A DNA stretch of 64,000 nucleotides. Source: Roseiarcus sp963770035 (lineage in GTDB: Bacteria; Pseudomonadota; Alphaproteobacteria; Rhizobiales; Beijerinckiaceae). The stretch covers positions 1 through 64,000 of the forward strand of contig CAVYON010000038.1 in NCBI GenBank assembly GCA_963770035.1. Direction: 5' to 3'. Of the stretch, positions 19,374-28,200 are shown one piece after another. Numbering within the stretch: position 1 is the stretch's first letter; every line of letters starts with the position of its first letter. The translations under genes and the position numbers were made by a program. Below the pieces are notes generated by a model. That model searched no databases and was not told where the DNA came from. It was given only the letters and a program-made list of their open reading frames with translations.

Positions 19374-20577
19374 ATGCGTGAAGCCGTCATCGTTTCCACC
19401 GCCCGCACGCCGATCGGCAAGGCCTATCGCGGCGCGTTCAACGACACCCAGGCCCAGACGCTCGGCGGCCACGCGATCGCCGAGGCGCTGAAGCGCGCCA
19501 AGATCGAGGGTGCGGAGGTCGACGACGTCGTGATCGGCGCAGCCATGCAGCAGGGCTCGACCGGCTACAACATCGGTCGGCAGGCGGGCTTACGCGCGGG
19601 CCTGCCGACCAGCGTCGCCGGCATGTCGGTCGACCGGCAATGCGCCTCCGGCCTGATGGCGATCTCGATCGCCGCCAAGGAGATCATTCAGGACGGCATG
19701 AGCGTCACGGTCGGCGGCGGGCTCGAGTCGATCTCGCTCGTGCAGAACGACAAGGCGAACAGCTACCGCAGCAAGGACCCGTGGCTCGCAGCGCACCGCA
19801 ACGACGTCTACATGTCGATGCTCGAGACCGCCGAGATCGTCGCCGAGCGCTACAAGATTTCGCGCGAGGCGCAGGACGCATATTCCCTCCAGTCCCAGCA
19901 GCGCACCGCCGCGGGCCCACGCCGCCGGGCGGTTCGCGCAGGAGATCGCGCCGCTCGCGACCGTGATGAAAGTCACCGACAAGGCGACCGGCGCCGTCTC
20001 CGACAAGGAGGTGACGCTCAAGCAGGACGAGGGCCCGCGCGCCGACACGACGCTCGCCGGCCTCGCCGCGCTGAAGCCCGTGTTCACGAACGGTCAGAAG
20101 ATCCAGCAGGGCGCCTGCATCACCGCCGGCAACGCCTCGCAGCTCTCCGACGGCGCCAGCGCCTGCGTGCTGATGGAGGCGAAGCTCGCGAGCCAGCGCA
20201 ACCTTGCGCCGCTGGGGATTTACCGGGGTATTGCGGTCGCCGGCTGCGATCCGGACGAGATGGGCATCGGGCCGGTGTTCGCCATTCCGAAGCTCCTGAA
20301 GACACACGGCCTCAAGATCGACGACATCGGCCTCTGGGAGTTGAACGAGGCCTTCGCCGTGCAGGTGATCTACTGCCGCGACAAACTCGGCATCGACAAC
20401 GATCGGCTCAACGTCGACGGCGGCGCGATCGCGGTCGGCCATCCCTACGGCATGAGCGGCTCGCGGCTTACCGGCCATGCGCTGATCGAAGGCAAGCGCC
20501 GCGGCGTGAAGTATGTGGTGGTGACGATGTGCATCGGCGGCGGCCAGGGCGCCGCGGGCCTGTTCGAAATCGCGTGA
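19374..20577 (+). CDS. acetyl-CoA C-acyltransferase (thiolase), frame broken once
   Basis: Thiolase of about 400 residues that cleaves 3-ketoacyl-CoA with CoA. The nucleophilic cysteine lies in SVDRQCASGLMA near residue 88. The C-terminal signatures are WELNEAFAVQVI, AVGHPYGMSGSR (His) and TMCIGGGQGAAG (second Cys). A frame break near 19915 joins SQQRTAA to AHAAGRFAQEIAPLA, most likely a sequence error. It follows the hydratase/dehydrogenase and probably acts with it on fatty or phenylpropanoid acyl-CoA. Confidence 0.86.
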
Positions 20578-20607
20578 GACGATCGCTACAGTGGCGTGGA
20601 CCGAAAC

Positions 20608-20725
20608 CCTCGTCCTTCGAGACGCCGCCTTCGGCGGCTCCTCAGGATGAGGTTTTCTACTGCTCTGGCCGCATGGGTTCACCTCGTCCTGAGGAGCGAT
20701 GCGGAGCATCGCGTCTCGAAGGACG
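20608..20725. repeat. inverted pair of 'CTCGTCCTTCGAGACG...CTCCTCAGGATGAGG' elements
   Basis: Copies at about 20608-20652 and 20682-20725, opposite in orientation, of the family at 4045-4165. Confidence 0.75.
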
Positions 20726-20794
20726 CGAACAAGGAAGCCGACACTTCTCAGAGTGGATCGGCTGAAGGCCGCATGATTCCGCGAGGGAAGCGAA

Positions 20795-21748
20795 TTGACC
20801 GATCCGCAGCACATGGCGCCGCTGGCGGCCTATCATGGCCATAAGCCGCCGGCGCCAGCCTGGTTCGACGCGGCTATGGCGCAGGAGCCGGAGCGGACCG
20901 TCGTCGAGATCGAGGAGGCGAAGGTCGAGGTCCTCGCCTGGGGCGAGCGCGGCAAGCCCGGCCTAATCTTCTTGCACGGCGGCGCGGCGCATGCCGACTG
21001 GTGGAGCTTCATCGCGCCCTTCTTCGCCGCGGGGCGCCGCGTCGTCGCGCCGACCTTCACCGGCATGGGGCGTTCGGCCTGGCGCGAGCGATACGTGTTC
21101 GAGCAGTTCGTGCGCGAGGCGCGGGCAGCAGGAGAGGCGGTTGGCGCGTTCGACGCGGGCAAGCCGGTCGTCGTCGGCCATTCGTTCGGCGGCCGCGTTG
21201 CGATGGGTCTTGCGCGCGACTTCGGCGACGACATCGCGGGGGCGGTGATGGTCGATCCGCCGTTCTTCGCGCCGCAGAATTTTCGCCCGCCCGCGCCGCC
21301 GCAGCCCTCGAAGCTCGCGCGGCCCAAACCCTCGCTCGCAGCGGTCGTTGCCCGCTTCCGCCTGATGCCGCCGCAACGGTGCGAGAACCTGTTCATCCTC
21401 GACGCGATCGCCAGGCGCTCGGTGCGCGAGGCGGTCGACGAGGACGGCAAGCCCGGTTATTCGCTCTGCTTCGATCCGCGTTTCTGGGAGAAGTTCGGCC
21501 GCATTGACCCGACGCCCATCCTGGCCGCCGCACGGGCTCCAATGGCGCTCATCCGCGGGGCGAACTCGAAGCTCTTCAAGTCCGACGACGCTGACTACCT
21601 GATGAGCTTCCTCAAAGCCGGCTCGCCCCATGTCGTGATCCCCGAAGCCGAGCACCACGTGATGATCGACCAGCCGCTGGCGTTCGTGTCGGCGCTGAGG
21701 GCGCTGCTCGCGGCGTGGCCGGCGGCTCTGTCAATCGACGAGAAGTGA
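20795..21748 (+). CDS. alpha/beta hydrolase
   Basis: A 317-residue alpha/beta-hydrolase. LIFLHGGAAHADWW forms the oxyanion loop, GHSFGGRVAMGLA holds the nucleophilic Ser, and AEHHVMIDQPLAFV carries the C-terminal His. The likely acid is the Asp pair in FKSDDADYLM. The apparent start is a TTG at 20795 with GAGGGAAG just upstream; an in-frame ATG at 20813 is the alternative. It is the last gene of the plus-strand catabolic stretch. The substrate is unknown. Confidence 0.82.
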   Translation: MTDPQHMAPLAAYHGHKPPAPAWFDAAMAQEPERTVVEIEEAKVEVLAWGERGKPGLIFLHGGAAHADWWSFIAPFFAAGRRVVAPTFTGMGRSAWRERYVFEQFVREARAAGEAVGAFDAGKPVVVGHSFGGRVAMGLARDFGDDIAGAVMVDPPFFAPQNFRPPAPPQPSKLARPKPSLAAVVARFRLMPPQRCENLFILDAIARRSVREAVDEDGKPGYSLCFDPRFWEKFGRIDPTPILAAARAPMALIRGANSKLFKSDDADYLMSFLKAGSPHVVIPEAEHHVMIDQPLAFVSALRALLAAWPAALSIDEK

Positions 21749-22023
21749 CTGGCGAGAGGTGAGGAAATCTTCCGCCGCCACGTGAGCATGAGCGCGCGTC
21801 CGCGGACGAGCTGCGCGCGACCTCGATTCCGGACCGGACGCTTGCCGAACATGCCCTGACCTGCCATTCTGAAGTCGTCAGATGGGGCGGGGTCGCTAAG
21901 CTCGAATGATTGTGTGATGGCGCGTCGCCTCGCAGCCTTTGGCGCCGGGATCAGGAAGCTGACCCTGAAGGCCATTCGTCGGCGGCCCACCCGGGCGGGG
22001 AGCCGAAGGGAGGAGGACAAGTC

Positions 22024-22248
22024 ATGCGCAAGACCGCAATCATGGTCGCCGCAGCGGCTCTCATGTTCACCGGGGCGCCGTGGCAGGCGCAGGCCAACGT
22101 CGAACGCGGGTCCGCCGCGCTCAGTCACGCGACCGGGAATTTCACGCCCGTCGAACAGGCTGCATGTGGCGGCCACTGGGGAGCGCACTGCCGGCCGGGC
22201 CATCACTGGGTCTGCGGCCCGCATCACTGCTGGTGCGCGCCTTGCTGA
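22024..22248 (+). CDS. small exported Gly/His/Cys-rich peptide
   Basis: A 74-residue product. A clean signal peptide (TAIMVAAAALMFTGAPWQAQA) is followed by a mature part of about 50 residues whose last 27 are packed with Cys, His, Gly and Trp (ACGGHWGAHCRPGHHWVCGP, then HHCWCAPC). AGGAGG stands upstream at good spacing, so the gene is probably real despite its size. Similar tiny GCG/CRP-type peptides occur in Rhizobiales with no known function. Metal binding or disulfide-stabilised periplasmic activity is conceivable. Confidence 0.65.
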   Translation: MRKTAIMVAAAALMFTGAPWQAQANVERGSAALSHATGNFTPVEQAACGGHWGAHCRPGHHWVCGPHHCWCAPC

Positions 22249-22350
22249 TAACAAGGCGTGCGCCCAAAACCCCTCTCCCAAAGGGAGCTACGGGATGCAC
22301 ACATCTCCCGCAGCCCTCTGCCGCCATGCCCCACGCTTGGAGGGCGGCTT

Positions 22351-22480
22351 CCTCCCCCCTTGTGGGGGAGGATCGAGGAGGGGGGTCGCGCCGAACTCGG
22401 ACAGTTCGGAGCCCTTCCAGCGCCAGATGAGAAGTGAGCGCGACCCCCCACCCTGTCCCGCCCCCACAAGGGGGGCGGGG
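22351..22480. repeat. long GC-run inverted element (CCTCCCCCCTTGTGGGGGAGG ... CCCCCACCCTGTCCC)
   Basis: Left arm 22351-22392 and right arm about 22438-22480 are complementary around GGGGGTCGCGC/GCGCGACCCCCC. A second copy with the same layout is at 57583-57727. Confidence 0.7.
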
Positions 22481-22539
22481 ACGCCAGCCGCCGTTGAGCG
22501 GAGCCCGACCGCTAAAAGATATGTGCATCCCGTAGCAAA

Positions 22540-22953
22540 GGGAGAGGGGCAGGGGTGAGGGGATCGACCGTTCATGGTTGAGAACCGGCGGCAGTTCGCA
22601 CGCAGTCTGCGCAAGACTCCGACGCCAGCCGAGGAAATCCTTTGGAAGCACTTGCGCGGCTCCCGCTTTGACGGCGCGAAATTCCGCTGACAGGTCCCCT
22701 TCGATCGCTTCGTCGTCGACTTCTACTGTCACTCCGCCAAGCTCGTTGTGGAACTCGACGGCCGTCAGCATGAATGGTTCGCCGACTACGACGCGGGCCG
22801 CACCGAAATTCACGAACGCATGGGCGTACGGGTCATCCGCTTCACGAACGCCGACGTCTGCGATGACGTCAATTCGGTGCTCGCGCGGATTCACGCGGAG
22901 TTGCGCGCGCCATTCGCTTGAGGCGCAGATCCCCTCACCCCTGCCCCTCTCCC
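22540..22953. repeat. 26-base perfect inverted repeats flanking a DUF559 gene
   Basis: The 26 bases at 22540-22565 recur exactly, in inverted orientation, at 22928-22953, enclosing the DUF559 pseudogene and nothing else. The right copy continues into a hairpin (CCTCTCCC-TCC-GGGAGAGG) that touches the pbpC stop codon. The arms belong to a widespread repeat family, so this may be a repeat pair rather than transposon ends. Confidence 0.7.
22574..22921 (+). pseudogene. DUF559 (restriction-endonuclease-like fold) gene with in-frame TGA
   Basis: Translating from ATG 22574 gives RKTPTPAEEILWKHLRGSRF, a TGA at 22688-22690, then VPFDRFVVDFYCHSAKLVVE and LDGRQHEWFADYDAGRTEIH, ending at 22921. This is a complete DUF559 domain of about 115 codons, a family with a Vsr-like endonuclease fold. 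Codon 39 is TGA where relatives have Arg or Lys (KFRRQVPF), so a single CGA-to-TGA change explains it. The active-site-like Asp and Glu residues remain. It is not long enough uninterrupted to be noticed by simple open-frame scans. Confidence 0.75.
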
Positions 22954-22966
22954 TCCGGGAGAGGGG

Positions 22967-25076
22967 TTACTCCAGCCGCACCGTCACCGCGTCGGACGCG
23001 CCCTTGCTGTCGACCACGGTCACGCGGGCGAAGCCCGCGCCGTCGGGCTTCCAGGCGGAGGTGCGGCGCAACTCCGCTTCGCCGACCGGGTCGCCGTTGA
23101 CGAACCAGGCGAAGGGCGGCGCGCCGCCGAGGGCCTTCAGCGCCAGCCGCGCGTCTCTCGCGCCGTCCGCAATGCCGAGATCGACCCGCGCGCCGTCGGG
23201 CGGGAAGGCGATCTTCAGCGCCGCCGTCTCGGTCGCCGCCATGGTCTTGGGCGCGTCCTTGCGCAAATGGCGCAGCGGCGGCGGCAGGTCGGCGGTCACG
23301 CCGCGCCGACAAGACGCCCTTGGGCGGCCGGACGATCTCGACGTCGCGGCCGAGCCGGGCGAAGGCGTCGAACAGGATCGGCGCCGCGGCCTGCCGGCCG
23401 ATGAGCCCCGGCGTCGGGCCGTTGTCGGGCCGCCCGACCCAGACCGCGATCGTCGTCTCCGCGGTCGAAGCCGACCGCCAGCGCGTCGCGAAAGCCGTAG
23501 GACGTGCCGGTCTTGAAGGCGATGCGGCCCGACGGCGCATTCGCCGGCGGCGGCGCCCCACGCAGGATGTCGGCGACATACCAGGCCGCGACCGGATCGG
23601 TGACCCGGCGCGGGCCGATGATCGGGGCCGCGCCGTCGAGCCGCTCGACCAACGCCGGCGCCTCGCCCCCGCGCGCGAAGCCGGCATAGAGGCGGGCGAG
23701 GTCGGTGAGCGAAACGCCGAGGCCGCCGAGGCCGATCGCGAGCCCGATCGGCGTGTCCTTCGGCAGCGCGATCTCCGCGCCCGCGCCGTGCAGGCGCGCG
23801 AGAAACGTCGCCGGCCCCACGTCGGCGAGCACCTCGATCGCCGGCAGGTTCAGCGACATCTGCAGCGCCTTGCGCGCCGTCACCGTGCCCTGATAGCCGA
23901 GGTCGAAATTCTCCGGCGCGTAGGCCCCGTAGCGCGCCGGCCGGTCGAACAGCACCGTCTCCGGATGCGCGAGGCCCTCCTCGAAGGCGAGCGCGTAGAT
24001 GAAGGGCTTCAGCGCCGAGCCCGGCGAGCGCGGCGCGCGCGACATGTCGATCGCGCCCGCCGCGCGAGGCGTCGTCGAGGTCGGCCGCGCCGACGCGGGC
24101 GCGGATCTCGCCGCTCGCGGTTGTCGACGACCACGATCGCCGCCGACAGCTTTGGGCCGAGCCGCGCGACGCTCTCCTTGGCGAGCGCCTCGAGCTTCGC
24201 CTGCAGGCGCGCGTCGATCGAGAGCCGGATGAGCTTCGCCTTGGGGTCGGCGGCGACGGCCTCCTCGGCCGCATGCGCCGCGAGCGCCGGGAAGGCTTTG
24301 CGCGTCTCGGGGACCGGGTCGGCTTCGCCCCGCCGCCTCCTCGACGCCGATTACGCCGCCCGCGGCGGCACGATCGAGCACGCGGTCGCGAGCGGCGCGC
24401 GCCGCGGCCGGAAAGCGATCCGGCCGGCGCGCCTCGGGCGACTGCGGCAAAGCAACGAGCAGCGCCGCCTCGGCGACGGTGAGCTTCAAGCGGCTCCTTG
24501 CCAAAATAGGCGAGCGGCTGCGGCGCGCACGCCTTCGAGATTGCCGCCGAACGGCGCCAGGGTGAGGTAGCGGTCGAGCACGCCCGCCTTGCCGACCGCG
24601 CGCTCGATGTCTTCCGCGCGCTCGATCTGGCGAAATTTGGCTTCAAGCGTGCGCTCGGGGCGCGGCTCGATCAGGCGGGCGACCTGCATCGTGAGCGTCG
24701 AGCCGCCCGAGACGATATGGCCGCGCACGAGCCATTGCCCGGCGGCGCGCAGCAGCGCGCGTCCGTCGACGCCATGATGCGCGTAGAAGCGGCCGTCCTC
24801 GTAGGCTACGAGCATCGCCACATAGCGCGGATCGACGTCATGCGTCGTCGCCGGCAGCCGCCACCGCCCGTCGGGCATGGTGAAGGGCCTGAGCAGCCGC
24901 CCGCCGCGATCGACGACCAGCGCCGAGCCCTCGCGCGAGGCGGCAAGGTCGAGCGGGCCGAGCGAGGCGGCGTAGCGGGTCCAGGCGAGGTCTAAGGAGA
25001 AGACAGCGAGGGCGACGAGCATGACGCCGACGATCGCGATAAGCGCCAGACGGCGTAGGATACGCGCGCCCGTCAC
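22967..25076 (-). CDS. pbpC: penicillin-binding protein 1C, frame broken about six times
   Basis: Periplasmic, membrane-anchored bifunctional peptidoglycan synthase. An N-terminal membrane helix (ALIAIVGVMLVALAVFSLDL) is followed by the glycosyltransferase motifs EDGRFYAHHGVDGRAL and SGGSTLTMQVARL, the transpeptidase SxxK region PGSALKPFIYALAFE, the KTG motif IAFKTGTSYGFRDA, and a C-terminal BiPBP-type domain ending SKGASDAVTVRLE. Frame breaks fall near 24495, 24335, 24125, 24065, 23465 and 23310, and conserved sequence continues across every one. The gene follows an alpha-2-macroglobulin gene on the same strand, the standard pbpC/yfhM pairing. I read the breaks as base-call errors, although decay cannot be excluded. 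Confidence 0.82.
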
Positions 25077-25100
25077 AGTCCGCCCCTCGCGCGCCTTCCT

Positions 25101-25204
25101 GTCATGCCCGCGAAAGCGGGTATCCAGAAGCCGCAGGGCGCCGGCGCTTCAAACTGAAGCGTTCGCGGCGCGAGGCTGGATCCCCGCTTTCGCGGGGATG
25201 ACAT
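25101..25204. repeat. 'TGTCATGCCCGCGAAAGCGGG' inverted repeat pair
   Basis: A palindromic unit (CCCGCGAAAGCGGG with flanking TGTCATG) at the left and its inverted copy (CCCGCTTTCGCGGGGATGACA) at the right end fill the gap between the alpha-2-macroglobulin and pbpC genes. Confidence 0.75.
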
Positions 25205-25209
25205 TGGGC

Positions 25210-28200
25210 TCACTTCGCCGTCACCTCCATCTCTCCGAAGGCGGTGCGGCCGAAGCGTTCAGGGGCGTACATGGCTTCCGCCGTCGCCGGCGGCCAGACG
25301 TAGTGGCCGGGCGCGACGGCGCGCACGACATAGGCGAGGTCAATGAACGCCGATTGCCCCGGCTCGCGATCGAACACCGCGACGAAACGGTCGTCGCGAT
25401 ATTCGGTGTGTTCCGGCGTCACGCCGTTCGTCAGCCACGAGAAGCTCGCGACCGAGCCGCCGTCGACCAGCGCGGGATTGTCGATCTCGAGCCCGGCCGG
25501 GAGACGGTCGACGATCAGGAGCCGCGCAGCCCGCGCTTCCGCTTCCGTCACCTTCAGCGCCACCACGACGCGCTGGTTCTGCTGCAGGCTCTTGAGGTCG
25601 AGCTTCTTGCCGTCGAGCGAATAGATCGTGCGCTCGACCGTGTAGCCGTTCGACGCGGCCGGCTCGGGGGCGATCGGCGAGCCGGAGACGGTCGTCACCA
25701 GTTGAGCGGTCGCCTGCCCCGTGTTGGCGATGGTTGCGGTCTTGCCGGAAAGCGCATCGGGGCCAAAGCGGCGATTGAGCGCGCCCTTGACGGCTTGGCC
25801 ATCGACCGTGAACGCGCCGAGGCTTTGCTGCTCGGCGAGCCCCTCGGCGGCGAGCACCATCCAGCCGTTCTCCTGCGTGCTGGTGTACGTGCGCTCGGCG
25901 CGCGCCGCTTCGACTTCAGCGCCGGCGCGGGCGATGGCGTCGGCGGGCATGTCGCCTGCGGCGGGATTGGCCTCGGCGACGAGCGCGAGCACGGCGGCCG
26001 CATCGCGCAGGCGCGAGCCGTAGTCCGGCCGGGAAAGCCCAGCGTCCTTCTCGGCCGCCAGTGCGACAAGCGCGGCGGAGAGAACCTTGCCGGCGCGGGC
26101 GCGATCGCCGAGCATGGCCAGCGCCGCGCCGAGCTGCGCCTTGGCGAGCGGCGTTGCAAACGCATCGAGCTTGGCGTCGGTCAGATAGCGCAGATCGCCG
26201 ATCACCGGCCGGCCGTTGCGCGCCAGGACGTAGAGCGCATAGGCGAGCGCGGCGTTGTTGTCGGCGTTCGGTTCGGGCGCGTTGACGACCGTGTTGCGCA
26301 AGCGGTCGAGCGCCTGGCCGAAAGCGCCCTCGGCGACCACGAACCTCTGCTCGCGGGCGCGGGTCAGGAAGTCGGTGACGAAGGCGTCGAGCCAGGCGTC
26401 GTCGTCGCCGCTGTCGGCCGTCCACATCCCGAAGGCGCCGTTGGCGCTCTGGCGGCTCATCTCGCGCTCGATCGCCTGGGTCACACGGGTCCCGAGGTCC
26501 GGGTCGACCCCGAGGTTTTCCAGCGAGGCGAGCCGGTTGGCGTAGAGGAGCGGCATCGCGCGACTCACCGTCTGCTCCGAGCAGCCATAAGGGTAGCGGT
26601 CGAGCGCCTGCAGGAGCGCAGGCGCGTCGAGCGCGCCGAACGGCGAGGCCGCGACCGCGATCGATCCTGTTCCGGGGATGAAGTCGGCAAGCAGGTCTCC
26701 AGACACGGTCGCGCTGGCGCCGCTCGGCAGCGGCGTGATGGTTCTGCGGTAGACGTCGGGCGCGCCGGAGACGATCCCGAGCTGGAAATGCTGCGCCTGA
26801 TCGGTTTTCGGCCCGGTGAGGCGGAGGTCGAAATCGGCGGCGCCGATCCCCGCTGCAGCGATCGGGAACGCCGCCGCGCGGCGCTGATGCGCGTCGAGAT
26901 GCAGCGTCTGGCGCAAGGCGTCGGCGTCCGCCGTCAGCGGCCCGTGCAGGTCGAGGTCGAGCGTATAGTCGCCGGCCTCGCCGTCGACGTTGTCGATGTC
27001 GACATGCATCTGAGAACGGTCGCCGACATCGAGGAAGCGCGGCAGCGTCGCCGCGACGACGACCGCATCGCGCACGGTGACGTCGGCCTGACCGGCCCCC
27101 ACTTTGTCCTTGCTCCACGCGACCGCGGCGAGCCGCACCGTGCCGTTGAAGCCGGGCAGGTCGAAGGTCACCGTCGCCTTCCCCTGGTCATCGAGCTTGA
27201 CGACCCCGGAGAAGAGCGCGAGTGGGGCTTGCGTCGGCAGATTGCCTTCGAGATTGCCGCTCTGATCGCCGCCGGTCTGAATGGCGCCCGCCACCCCCTG
27301 CATGCCGTCGATCAGCATGCCCCAGAGGTCGCGGATCTCGACCGGCAGCTTGCGCTGGCCGAAGAAATACGAGCCCGGGTCCGGCGTCTTGTAGCCGGTG
27401 AGGTTGAGGATGCCGAGGTCGACCGCCGAGACGGTGACATGCGCCTCTTCGCCCGGCGCGAGCCCCGCGACCGTGATCAGGAACCTGAAGCGGCGCGCGC
27501 GGCTTCGTCAGCGACGGCGCCGCCGAAGCGCGACATCGAGCTTGCGCCGCTCGGCGCCGATGGCGAACCAGGCGAGCCCGATCGCGCGGCCGGGCATGCG
27601 CTTCGCCTGGACATCGAGCGGTCGGTGAGTCAGCGCCACCGCATAGGCGCCGGGGCCCCAGTCGGCCCCGACCGCGAACGGCACGATATTGTCGCCCGCG
27701 ACGAGGTCGACGTCGACGAAGCGCTCGATCGCGTCGCCGATGAGCGCGACCGTCGCCTTGCCGGCATAGGCCGAGGCGATGCGCAGCTTCGCCTCGTCAC
27801 CCGGCGCATAGGCCGTCTTGTCGAGGGTGACGACGACGTTGTCCGGCGTGTCGGCGCTGGCCGTGCCCGACCAGCCGACGTCAAACGTGACGCTGGTCTC
27901 CTCGCCGTCGAGCGTCTTGATGTCGAGCCTGTGCGCGCCCCAGCCGACAGGCGCCTGGAATTTCGCCGGCGCGTCGGCGCCGATGTCGACGACGCCGCTC
28001 GCCACCCGCTTCGACGACTTGACCGGCTCGTAGCTCCAGCGTCCCTCGCTGTTGAACCACTGATAGTCGTTGGTCAGCTGATAGAGCGACCACGCCGCGC
28101 CCTTCCGGGCGACCCGAGTCCCGTCGGGCGCGACGGCGATCGCCTCGAACGTCGCCGGCTCGCCGGCGGAGATCGAAGAGTCGAAGTCCTGCTTTACCCC

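Noticed and set aside
22688..22690. TGA in the DUF559 gene as a selenocysteine codon
   Set aside because: Relatives have Arg or Lys here, not Cys, and I see no selenocysteine insertion element. A nonsense mutation is simpler.
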